A DNA stretch of 64,000 nt from Rehmannia glutinosa (Eukaryota; Streptophyta; Magnoliopsida; Lamiales; Orobanchaceae): the NCBI GenBank assembly GCA_016081115.2, contig CM071931.1, positions 20,374,317 through 20,438,316 of the forward strand, read 5' to 3'. The position numbers and the translations under genes are program-made. Numbering within the stretch: position 1 is the first letter of the stretch; each line of letters opens with the position of its first letter. Shown here piece by piece: positions 33,547 to 44,064 of the stretch. The notes under the pieces are model-generated. The model had not been told where the DNA came from. It ran no database searches and was given only the letters and a program-made list of their open reading frames with translations.

Positions 33547-34553
33547 CCAGAATCTGGATACTAACATAGGTCCTCTGATGTTGCTGCTTCAGATCCTCCA
33601 ATGATAGAAATGTTAGTTGAATGGCCTGAAGAAATAGAACTCTGATATTGACTGCCTCCACTGTTGGGACTGAAACTCTGATCACTCCTATAATAACATT
33701 TTTCTGCATTGTGGTTATTATAGTGGCATATTTGGCATCTTGGTATATTGTTGCAATAACCTCTGCCACCTATTCCTCTTGGATTTCCATTCCTGCTTCT
33801 TCCTCTGGATCTTTGAAATGAACTTTTTCCTCTACCAGCATGAGTAGCACCTCCTCTTATGTATTGGTTTGTTGTATTATGAATGTTGAGGTTGACGGAT
33901 AAACCATGTCCTGTTAGAGTATTCTTTTGTAGACTCCAATCTGTTCTCAAAGCTCAATAAAATGGAATAGAATTCTGTGAGAGTGCAAGGAACAACTCTT
34001 GAAGTGACTGAGACTAACACATCATTATATTCGGATCCCATGCCAGTTATGATATATGAAATTTGTTGTTGGTCACTAACTTTTTCACATGCCGAGGTTA
34101 ACAAGTCACAATAACTATTCACCTTGTTAAAGTATTCCCTCATGGACATACTACCCTTCTTGGTAGTTTGCAATTGCAACCTATACTGCATGAGTTTGGC
34201 TGAGTTTTGGCTAGAAAAAGTAGTTTCCAAAGACTCCTAGATTTCTTTAGAGGTATTGAATCCAACAATGGATATCAACAAAATTTCAGATAAGGATGAC
34301 AACAACCAAGAAGTAAGGAGTTGATCTTGTCTAATCCAAGTGGAATACGCAGGGTTAAAAGTATTGGTTTCAGATATACTGTGGTTTACTATTGTGGCAT
34401 TATTTCTATGCCATCAATATATCCAAGAAGACCATAGCCCCAGATAGCTGTCAAAACTTGCTGCCTCTATACTAAATAGTTTGAATCACTCAGCTTAATG
34501 GATATCAGATGACTCTGCAGCTATATAACTTGATCTTGAGGTGTGGTTTCCAT
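33547..34553 (-). pseudogene. M gag (capsid/nucleocapsid), broken
   Basis: Gag forms the particle that packages element RNA. The start is the ATG at 34,553 (METTPQDQV), 65 bases after the primer site. Early stops interrupt SIKLSDSNYLV. The central capsid segment is well kept: LMQYRLQLQTTKKGSMSMREYF (34,200-34,130), ITGMGSEYNDVLVSVTSR and LLSFENRLES. A CCHC knuckle follows (CQICHYNNHNAEKC, near 33,730). The layout is typical of short-LTR copia lineages. Confidence 0.88.
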
Positions 34554-34617
34554 GGTGAGTCAAATGTAGAAGAAATAAAATAAAAGTTGGAGTATCAGAG
34601 ACAGCTCCTCTCAACCT

Positions 34618-34629
34618 GCTTTGATACCA
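34618..34629 (-). other. Primer binding site of M (initiator Met tRNA type)
   Basis: Minus strand TGGTATCAAAGC immediately after the 5' LTR; one mismatch from the standard TGGTATCAGAGC. Confidence 0.85.
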
Positions 34630-34954
34630 TTTTGATATTTTGAAACCGCCATGAATGAAACAGTAAGCTTGAAATGGAGAAGAAACATAAGGAATCTTTT
34701 TGTTGCTATCAATATGATTTCATTGGATGATTAATAAGCTGCAGTACAAGGTACATTTATACATCCAGCTAAAGGATCTAGATGGACACTTTTCACTATT
34801 CTATTCAATACAAGTCATACGGATAAGAATGCAAAATGCCAACTGCAAAATGATTGGAAATGATTAGGTGATATATGTTGTAGAAAATCTACATTGGGTT
34901 CTGTGATACTCAGCTGCATGCTGCCACGTATACAAAGCTGATTATGAATTTTCA
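34630..34954 (-). repeat. 5' LTR of M
   Basis: 325 bp, matching 12,863-13,191 with scattered substitutions; abuts the primer site on one side and the degenerate duplication GCCGT on the other. Confidence 0.88.
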
Positions 34955-34959
34955 GCCGT

Positions 34960-35091
34960 GAGGCAGAGCCTAGGAATACTAAAAAAATATGCAAAATTTT
35001 TATTTTTTCTTTTTTTTTAAGTTTTATTTTTAGTTTTTAGTATTTTGTAGGATTAACTAATTTCAATTAGGCTGAATAAAATTTCATATTT
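34960..35091. other. Short AT-rich spacer between M and G
   Basis: About 130 bp with poly(T) runs and no recognised feature. Confidence 0.6.
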
Positions 35092-37533
35092 TGTCACGCC
35101 CCAACCCGGAGCCGTGACACAGTCAATCAAACTTATGTCGGTTTACTTAAGCCGACCCAAAATAAATCATTTATCATACATAAAAATGTTCCTCGCATAA
35201 TAGTGATTTCCCAAAATCAAACATAATATTAATTTAGTCTAAGTCTGAAACCGTCGCAGCGGAAATAAAATGCAAGTACAACATTGTCAATATTTGTTTC
35301 TACGGGTCCTACGTCCGTCTATTCCAAAATTCTTAAAACTTGTTGATACATAAAGAAAACATAAATAGAATCAATCGTCTCAAGAGTCCAGTACAATATG
35401 GGGCTAGTCAGTAGCTTCAACATCTTTGTTGTAGTCTTCCTCCGGCAAAGCCTCATTTTCTGGTTGGGAAAAATAGGTGGGAGTGAGATAAAAATTCTCA
35501 GTGGGCGTGGTGAGTGTGTGCAAGTGGGGCTTACACTTTATGCAAAAAACGTGCAATGGCTTTCTTGTAACTTAATAGTTTTAGTAGTATTATTAAACAG
35601 TCAGTCCGTCAATTCCATATCAATTGGTCGCGCACGAAGTGTCACACCAACCTAGTATTCAATTAGTATCTTGTGCACCGTAACGACACAACCAATCCAT
35701 CCTTATTCGGCAGAGAAATGTTGATCAAACATCAACTTCCCAACAATACACCTTATCCCTCCAATGGATAGGGCCGTAACCAATATCCCAGTTGGCACGA
35801 CGTTTCCATAGTGGAGCCAGCTAAGCGCGCAGATCGTCATGATCATGATTATACCCAATCCTTACGACCCAATCGCCTGCCAGACTCTCCTATCCGGCTC
35901 GAGATTGGGATTTAGACGATTGAGGCCGGTATGAGACTGTAGTCGGGCTACCCATCTCACACATGACTTATCCATTCCACAGTTTAGTCAAAAAATAGGA
36001 CCAAAGTGTTCAAAGACTCGCCGCATCCGATATTTAGTCAATCAGTCAATAGGACTGGAGTGTTCAAAGACTCGCCGTGTCTGATATTTAGTCAGTCAGT
36101 TCAAGTTCACGGCATAGTTACCGGATGTGTAATCTAGCCGGGTATTTTATTCGGTTTAGTGTATTATGCTGAAGTCCTTAATGGGATTTCTCATTATGCG
36201 GGCGAGGAAGTCGCCGTATTACTAGGACAATTATTCGGTACGAGAGTCTCGACTAAAATTCGGATAATAATTAAAAATAAAATTTTAATTAAATAATTAG
36301 AAAATATTTTAATATTATTAAAAATAAACTGAATTTAGAAAATAAACTTTTATGACCTTAATAAATTTTAATTAAAAATAAAATATTTTATTAAGATAGA
36401 AATTTTTATGTCGGGTTTTAAAATTCCATAAGTTTTGATCCCGTACTCGGAAAAATGCAAGGTCAGTTTCTAATTTTTCTTGAAAGTCCAAAGAATCATA
36501 TATTCAGGCTCTGGGGGTCAGAATTTTGAATATTATAGGTCAGTCCTAAATTTCTCAAAATTTATTATTTTGACCCGATACTTTTAAAAATGGATATCTC
36601 TTAAACCGTAATGGATATTAATGAGATTCCAAGCCTAATAATTTATTTTGGAAAATATGTATATGGTTTAAAATTAGTTTCAAAAAATTTCAATATTTAG
36701 TACCGATTTTCCGGAAAAAAAACCATTTTGGCCCCAAGGGGTAATTTTACCGTTAAAGACTCGTTCCAAACCCATTCTTCATAATATTTGGACTATAGGT
36801 CAAGAATACTATTTACAATAGGTTTGTATTATGTTTGGTACAGTGGCTGCCCGTTATTTTCAAAATTCACAGTTTAGTCCCCTAAACTTTGAAAAATATC
36901 ATTTTGGTACCTAAAGGTTCTCATATTCGCATTTGCTTGACCCGGAGTGTCCCAAATATTATTTATCTCATATATGTTATTTTTACAGTAATTTTAATCA
37001 AATTTTGAAAATTTTCAGAAGGTTCCCACAGTTTTTGGTTTTATCATTTTTGGCCCTATATTTTGTCTTATTTGCAAAAATGGCCCAAACTCGATTTTAT
37101 TTACAATTTCATATGTCCAGAATAATTATACAAAATATAAACATATATTTTTCACATTCTCAGTTATTTTGAACATTTGTATAAAAAGAATGCCTAAAAG
37201 CATACAAAAGCTATTTTCTTTAAGCAAAATCACTTTTGGCTTAATTCCAAATACACATATATATATATATATATATATATTTTTCAAAATTATTCCAGAA
37301 ATATTAACTGAAAATATCAAGAAATATATCATAAAATGAAACACATACATTCATGCCAAATGAAAGTATATAAGCATACAAAAGCTATTTTTTTCTAAGC
37401 AAAATCAATTTTAACATAAGCTCACATACACATATTTTTTTCTCGAAAATTTTCAAGAATTAAAACTGGAATTTTTCCAGAAATACAAACGAAACATAAA
37501 CACAAATATTCATGCCATTTCATGCAATAATCA
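35092..37533 (-). repeat. 3' LTR of chromovirus G, distal part
   Basis: On the plus strand it begins TGTCACGCCCCAACCCGG, so the minus-strand LTR ends in GGGGCGTGACA, typical of Del/Tekay chromoviruses. It continues after the insertion of element C at 59,290-60,327 (duplication AATCA). Total LTR length is about 3.48 kb. The open frames inside (for example 35,398-35,655) have no homology I recognise. Confidence 0.85.
37257..37280. repeat. (AT)12 microsatellite in G LTR
   Basis: Uninterrupted AT dinucleotide run of 24 bases. Confidence 0.95.
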
Positions 37534-39088
37534 TGTTAGGAAATTCAATTGTTAGATTTTGATGATACCATGTAAAACTTAAAATACAAAGTTGGCAACC
37601 CATTTTTCCTTGTATTTTCTATGTTGTAATAGATAGGATTGAAAGAGCTGAGTGGAGTCAGCTATGTCGACGGATGCAAGAAGACAACTAAAGGCAAGAG
37701 TGAGGGCCCAGCTGTGTGCCAGCTGAGTATGGTAAAGATGAAAGGCTATGACTCGACTAAAGGAGACTTAGCTGAGGAACAACTGAGTGAAGGATGTTGA
37801 AGTGTCAACCAAGTCAATAAAGAGGCTAGACTATCAGTTGAATTGACAGTTGAGTCATGTCAAAATAATTGGAGCAGACTCAAGTCAAAGGGATAAAGGC
37901 AGTTGTCCAGTCAAGTCGACTGAGATAAATCCGTTGCACAAAAGTCAAGGATATTACTTAAATTTAGTAATACCTCCATGCTGCCAGGTCTTAAAGTGCT
38001 TATCCCAGAAGCGTGCAAAAGGAATAAACCAATGGGAAGCACTGAAGCATGTGTCAGGCTCGGAAAAGCTGCAGAGTTCATTAAATATGAGGAAGGGTCT
38101 CCATCACATGCTGCAAATCAAGAAAAGACAAGCCAACAAACAAGAATGTGTCATTTGAAAATAGCCTATCTCTTCAACGGGAAAATTTTCAAATGGTCAC
38201 TATAAAAGGATGAGGAAGCATTCGAGAAAGGGTGATGAGTAACCAAGACCAAGTACGAACGAATCAAGCAATAATCAAGTAAGCATAACCTGCAATATTC
38301 TCTAAGCTTTCAAAGAAAATTCCTCAAGCCTAAAATCGAAGTAATTCAATCTAACACTCACTGTGAAGGAAACATTACCTCAACCAGTTGAAGGGGAACA
38401 AGTTTCAAGAACCAAAAAGGGTCTACTCTCCAAGTTTGAAGGAGCTGTAGTGAGGTTCATGTCCGAACCAGAAGCATCAAATTTGTTTGAGGGCTGTGTG
38501 AACAAATCCAAAGACTTGGAGGGAGCTGAAGTAGCAAGACAACTGTCTTGTGAAGAAGCTGACTCGCAGGAGAAGCCAGCTGTGTGATCAAGGCTGTCTC
38601 TAGATTGAAGAACTGCATTATAACCTGATCTGTTACTTAGTGGATTCCTCTAGGAGTTGGTGAAGATGGATTAGAGGAATTACCCCATCCTCAAACCACT
38701 ATAAAATTACTTGTGTCTTTTACTTTCAACATTTATTTTCTTGCAATATTTTCATATCTGATGATAAGTTTTATTGCCATCCAACTGATAATAACAAGTG
38801 CTAAAATAAATGTTAAAAAGTGCTTAAAAATTAACTAAGGGTGTTAAGTCTTTCGCTGAATAAAACCAAATCAACTAAAATGGCAAGTGTCAGCTGACGC
38901 ATCCAAGTTATACTGTCGAGTCTGTTGAGTGTGTAACTTAGCTGAAGAAAGCCAACCTAGTTGTCCCCCAAGGACTTAGCTGATTTGAGTTAACTCTGTT
39001 GAAGTTCTTTAAAAAGACTAAAAGTGAAAATTTGGTAAGGTTTATTTAACCCCCTTCTAAACCTTACACCACACCCTTAGGACCTACA
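37534..39088 (+). repeat. 5' LTR of C
   Basis: 1,555 bp, TGTTAGGAAATTCAATTG...TAGGACCTACA. TATA box TATAAAAG at 38,201-38,208; hairpin 37,995-38,043. Same subfamily as A and E. Confidence 0.94.
38201..38208 (+). promoter_or_regulatory. TATA box of C 5' LTR
   Basis: TATAAAAG after the conserved CTATCTCTTCAACGGG block, about 160 bp downstream of the LTR hairpin. Confidence 0.7.
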
Positions 39089-39090
39089 AG

Positions 39091-39102
39091 TGGTATCAGA
39101 GC
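39091..39102 (+). other. Primer binding site of C
   Basis: TGGTATCAGAGC two bases after the LTR; initiator Met tRNA type. Confidence 0.95.
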
Positions 39103-39213
39103 AGTTGGTTTATTGAGCCTTCCATACCGGTTACTGAATTAGATCTCAATCTTTGTCAAAAGGTTTAACAATCGTTTTTTCAAAGTCTTTCATCTAAAAG
39201 CATAGTTATTATC

Positions 39214-40420
39214 ATGGAAGCCAATGTTTCTCGTATTCCCATGTTTACTGTTGAAGAATTTGATGATTGGAAGATTCGTATGCAGGGTCACCTATCAGCC
39301 CTACACGATGAGTTGTGGTTTGTGATAGAAGAAGACCACTGCAAATACTCATGGTTAATACTGTTGTAAGAAGAGCATTTCAAGATGGAGGAGAGGATGT
39401 TGCATCAGAGCCTAGACCAACCATGGTGGAAAAACCTCGCTGTGAATGGACAAATGATGATAGAAAGAGATTTAACCTGAAAAATGTGGCTAAGGACATT
39501 ATCTACAAAATATTGGACAAAGCCATGTCCAATAAAGTCAAGTCCTCACGAAAAGAAATTTGGGATAAGCTAATCCTGATCTGTGTAGGATCAGAACAAA
39601 TAAAAGAGAATAAACTCACTATTGCTATACAAAAATTTGAAAATTTCAAAATGCTTGCAGGTGAAAGTCTGGATCAGCTGGATGCCAGATTTATAGAGAT
39701 CACTAATGAGCTCTGAACACTTGGGAAAGAATACACTCAGAAGGAGATGTGCATGAAAATTCTAATAGCCCTCCCAGCTGAATGGGAAATTAAGGTCATG
39801 GCCCTGAGACATTCACTGGATCTCTCAAAAACATCAAATCATGAGCTATTCTCAGACCTCAAAGCTTATGAGTTTGAGCTGAGAAGGAAAGACCAGGAGG
39901 AGACAGCTATACCTAAGACATCTGCATTAATGGCCAGCGAAGGAAAGAAAGCGGAGCCAAAGGAGACCATTGATCAGGAGGAAATTCCTCTCATGGTTAA
40001 AAGATTCAACAATTTCTTTAACAAGAACTACAAAAGAAATAAAGGAGAGACCTCCAGGAGACATTCAACACCTTCCAAAGCAAGGGAGGATAGTCCACCC
40101 AAGAGAGCTGAACATCAAAGAGCTGATAATCAGAGAAGTGAGAGAACTGATTAAAGAGATGAGAACCTGTGTTGGAATTGCAGACAACCAGGACATTTTG
40201 TTGTTGACTGTACCTACCGACCATTCAACAAATATAGGAATGAAGAAGAAAGAAGAGTCTTAAAGGAAAGAAAACAAGAAAAGAAGAAAGCTATGTTGGC
40301 TGCTAAGACTGCTGAGCAACCAAATGTAAAGAGCCAACAGACTCAGATAGTAGTGAAGCTGTCTAATCAAGTGATACAGAGGAAGAGGCTTTGATTTGCC
40401 TCATGGCCAAAGAACAAGAA
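39214..40420 (+). pseudogene. C gag, frameshifted
   Basis: Start chosen at ATG 39,214 (MEANVSRIPMFTVEEFDDWK), the first ATG of the gag frame after the primer site. The N-terminal block FDDWKIRMQGHLSAL is characteristic of SIRE gag. A frame change near 39,335 leads into the frame 39,315-39,716 (CEWTNDDRKRFNLKNVAKDI, ENKLTIAIQKFENFKMLAGE), which ends at a TGA; the protein resumes at 39,747 (MKILIALPAEWEIKVMALRH…SDLKAYEFELRRK). An intact CCHC knuckle CWNCRQPGHFVVDC lies at about 40,168-40,209, then an acidic tail. Three or four indels or stops in all. Confidence 0.9.
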
Positions 40421-40600
40421 CAAGAAGATGAGGTTCAAGGAACAACTGAGTGCCAAGGAGCCTGGTACATGGATAGTGGCTGTTCTAGACATATGACAGG
40501 AAACAAGAAAAATCTGTCAAAATTCAAGGAAATTAAAGGTGCAAAGTCATATTTGGAGGAAATGAAGCTCCAGGGGAAATTAAAGGCACATGATCCATAA
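40421..40600 (+). pseudogene. C protease region
   Basis: GAWYMDSGCSRHMTGNKKNLSKF with the aspartic protease triad D-S-G intact (40,460-40,530), in an open frame from 40,391. The segment between the zinc knuckle and the protease is shorter than in A, which has an extra gag-pol linker (21,498-22,017). Confidence 0.88.
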
Positions 40601-41880
40601 AAAATAATGGATTGGAGATCACCGATGTTGCATATGTTGAAGGTCTCAATTTCAATCTTTTAAGCATCAGCCAATTCAGTGGCAAAGGCTACAATGTGGG
40701 ATTCAATATAGGAGTATGCCAGATCAAAGATGTTGAATCAAATGAGATAGTGCTGCAAGGAACAAGACAAAAGAACATGTATGCAGTAGATTGGTCAACT
40801 GCTACACCAAGCACATGTCTGCTAGCCAAGAGTACAACCGGATCCAGTTGGCTGTGGCACAAGAAGCTAAGTCACTTGAACTCCAAGACAATCAACAAGC
40901 TACCAAGAAGTCACCTTGTGGAAGGATTGCCTGACTCAGTATACAAGAAAGAAAGCATATGTGATGCATGTCAGATGGGAAAGCAAATCAAATCATCTTT
41001 CAAGGATAAGCCAAGTCCTTCCTCAACAAGGATATTACATCTGTTACATATGGATCTATTTGGTCCTGTTGAACCAGCTAGCATCAGTGGGAAGAAATAC
41101 GCTTTAGTGGTGGTGGATGATTATTTAAGATATACATGGACAATTTTCATGTGCAAAAAGAAACAAACACTGCAAAAGCTACCTTAGTTGATGATAACAG
41201 AGGAACTGAGTTTGTCAATGGAATTATAACTTAGTATTTTGCTGCAAATGGTATTACTCATGAGTTATCAGCTGGAAGATCTCCACAGCAGAATGGGGTA
41301 GCTGAACGAAGGAACATAACTCTCAAGAAAGCTTCAAGGACAATGTTAGCTGAAGCTAGATTGCCTAAGAGATTTTGGGCTGAAGCAATAAACACAACAT
41401 GCTATATTCAAAATAGATGCATGATAAATAGGCAATTAACCAAGACTCCCTATGAGATCTGGACAGGGAGGAACCAAATGTTGGATATTTTAAAATATTT
41501 GAATGTAAGTTCTTCATCCACAACAATGGCAAGGACAATTTGAAGGATTTGATGCTAAAGCTGATGAACGTATCTTTTTGGGATACTCAGCCGAGAGTAA
41601 ATCCTATAGAGTGCTAAACAAGAGGACTATGGTTACAAAAGAGTCCATTCATGTGGTTTTTGATGAACCAAATGTGAATGGAGAAGACATTGATGAGTTA
41701 GCTGAGAAGCAAAATCAGCCAACTATGCAGAAGAGTCCCTATATTGATGCAGATATAAGAGCACTCAACCCTGATGATGATGAGATAGCTGAATCTCAAA
41801 GATAGCTGGAAGGTCTACAGCTGAATGATGATGAAAGAGCTGCTCAAGACAACTTAGCTGCGAGACGGATGAACCCAATC
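40601..41880 (+). pseudogene. C integrase, broken
   Basis: Open from 40,612 to 41,187: VAYVEGLNFNLLSISQ, LWHKKLSHLNSKTINKL and CDACQMGKQIKSSF (the His2-Cys2 zinc domain, intact), LLHMDLFGPVEPASISGKKYALVVVDDY with the first catalytic Asp. After a stop at 41,185 the core is damaged; catalytic-Glu segment SPQQNGVAERRN is readable near 41,280-41,320. MLAEARLPKRFWAEAINTTCY (41,343 on) and GYSAESKSYRVLNKRTMV (41,578 on) follow in other frames. Confidence 0.9.
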
Positions 41881-41884
41881 TGAT

Positions 41885-43091
41885 GTGAGATGGCTGAGAG
41901 ACCATCCACCTGAGTTAATCATTGGAGATGTCAGAGATGGCATAAGAACCAGATCCAAAGCACAACATGAAGCTATGTTCACTTATTTTATTTCCCAAAT
42001 AAAGCCTAAAGATGTGTCTCATGCCTTAGAAGACACACATTGGATTCAGGCCATGCAAGAAGAGCTGAATCAGTTTGAAAGAAACAAAGTATGGGAATTG
42101 ATTCAAAGACATACTCACCAAAATGTAATTGGCACAAAGTGGGTATTCAGAAACATGTTGAATGAGGAAGGATATATTTTTAGAAACAAGAAAGATTGGT
42201 AGCCAAGGGTATTGCCAAGAGGAAGGTATAGATTTTGATGAAACCTTTGCTCATGTTGCAAAATTGGAAGCTATAAGAATGTTTCTTGCTGATGTTGCAC
42301 ATAAGAACTTTATTGTATATCAAATGGATGTAAAAAATGCATTTCTGAATGGATTATTAGAGGAGGAAGTCTATGTTGAACAACCTCCAGGTTTTGAGCA
42401 GAAAACTATTGGAGATAAGGTCTACAAGCTCAAGAAGGCATTATATGGACTAAAACAAAAAACCAAGAGCATGGTATGACACATTGTCACAATTTCTAAT
42501 TGACAATGGATTCATCAAAGGCAAAGTTGACAGAACACCCTTCAGAATTCAAGATGGAGTATATTGCTTGTTAAAATATATGTGGATGACATCATTTTTA
42601 GATCCACAAACAAAGAGTTGTGTAACAAGTTCTCAAACCTCATGCAAGACAAATTTGAAATGAGCATGATGGGAGAACTGACTTTCTTCTTAGGACTGCA
42701 AGTCAAGCAAATGAAGGATGGAACCTTCATTAAGTCAAACCAAATATACAAGAGATTTAATGAAGAAATTTGGTATGGAAGACAAATCATCAGTGAAGAT
42801 TCTTCTGAACACATTAGTCAAAATTGATATGGATGCAGATGGTAAAGTTGTTGATCAAACAAGATATAGAGCTCTCATTGGATCTTTGCTCTATTTAACA
42901 ACAAACAGGCCAGACATCACCTTTGTTGTAGGTGTATGTGCTAGATTTCAATCTGCACCAAAACAGAGTCACATGACTGCAGCTAAGAGAATCCTAAGGT
43001 ATTTAAAGGGATGCCAAGAAGTTGGCTTATGGTATCCAAAGGAAGGAGGATTCAAGCTAGTAGGATACTCAGACTCATACTATGCTGGATG
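41885..43091 (+). pseudogene. C reverse transcriptase, frameshifted
   Basis: Segments: HPPELIIGDVRDGIRTRSKAQHE, DTHWIQAMQEELNQFERNKVWEL, IGTKWVFRNM (41,885-42,170); frame change; FLADVAHKNFIVYQMDVKNAFLNGLLEEEVYVEQPPGFE with catalytic Asp (42,162-42,479); frame change; IYVDDIIFRSTNKELCNKFSNLMQDKFEMSMMGELTFFLGL with YVDD at 42,579-42,590; then KFGMEDKSSVKILLNT and QTRYRALIGSLLYLTTNRPDITFVVGVCARFQ. All catalytic residues persist; at least three indels break the frame. Confidence 0.92.
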
Positions 43092-43515
43092 ACATGAAAT
43101 GTACATCACGTACTTGTCAAATGCTTGGAAATAAATTAGTTTCTTGGTTCAACAAGAAATAAAATTCAATAGCAACATCCACAACTAAAGTAGAGTACAT
43201 AGCTGCGGCCAGCTATTGTGCCCAAGTCCTATGGATGAGACAGCAACTGAGAGACTATGATGTTGAAGAAAAAGATATTCCAATTATGTATGACAAAACC
43301 AGTGCTATTGCAATCACTCAAAATCCAATGTTATACTCAAGAACAAAGCACATTGATTAAGATATCATTTCATAAGAGATCATGTTGAAAAGAAAGACAT
43401 CACCTTGGAATACATATCAACTGATAAACAATTAGCTGACATATTCACCAAACCTCTTTGTGAATCAAGATTTGAAGAGCTCAAGAATGAGATAGGATTA
43501 ATTGAGCTGAGTTAG
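43085..43515 (+). pseudogene. C RNase H, broken
   Basis: Homologous to 24,716-25,162 of A. Readable blocks include LVSWFNKK near 43,137, an eroded STTKVEYIAAASYCAQVLWMRQQL (the STAEAEY motif mutated), DKTSAIAITQNPM (usual C-D-N changed to Y-D-K) and QLADIFTKPLCESRFEELKNEIGLIELS ending at TAG 43,513. Several stops. Confidence 0.88.
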
Positions 43516-44064
43516 GACACTCAGAAGACTCAATCATCAGAGTCAAAGAAGTGAAAAAGGAAAATAAGTTAGTTTCACATTTCAGCCAAGTGAAAATTGC
43601 CAAGATGGGAAATCAATTGTATCGAGTTAGCTTACAGCTGAGTGACCTAATGTGAAGAACAAAAGTAGAGTCAAGTCACTTTTGGAAGATTGCTGAGCTA
43701 AGTGACAAAACATAGTCATTTTCTGCGAGCGGGAATGTTTTTAAGAATGACGTCAACTTAATTATGGTGTAAGAACAAAAATTTGCACGGTTAAGCCTAT
43801 GATTGGATATAAATGATGTTGCATTTAATGTGAGGAAATTAATACGGTTTTCAAGATTAAATCCTGACCGTCAATTTTAATCAAGTTTATCAAATTCCAG
43901 AAACCGTCCCTTCACGTCCAATATAAGGCAAAACTCACTTTCTCTATCCTCACACAAACTCTCTCATCTTCAACAAGTAAGAAATTCTCTCTGTGCAAGT
44001 GGGAAAAACCCTATCTTTTCAAAATCAAGATCTTACACTTTTTTCACGGTTATCTACATCAAAG
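43516..44064 (+). other. C inter-ORF spacer before third ORF
   Basis: Non-coding, about 550 bp, aligned with 25,163-25,689 of A. Ends in a T/C-rich stretch (CTTTTTTCACGG, 44,037-44,048) shortly before the ATG at 44,065. Confidence 0.6.

Larger units (their letters stand above)
12863..34954 (-). mobile_element. Ty1/copia retrotransposon 'M', minus strand, split by element A
   Basis: Two ~327-bp LTRs (34,630-34,954 as 5' LTR, 12,863-13,191 as 3' LTR) bracket gag, protease, integrase, RT and RNase H in copia order on the minus strand. Without the inserted 17.2-kb element A it is about 4.85 kb, a normal size for a compact copia element. Flanking 5-mers are CCCGT (12,858-12,862) and GCCGT (34,955-34,959), 4 of 5 alike. 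The coding region has several stops (mostly at Trp/Gln codons) and a YVDG instead of YVDD, so it is inactive. Confidence 0.9.

Noticed and set aside
35398..35655. 85-codon plus-strand frame in the G LTR
   Set aside because: It lies in an LTR of a minus-strand chromovirus and has no recognisable domain.
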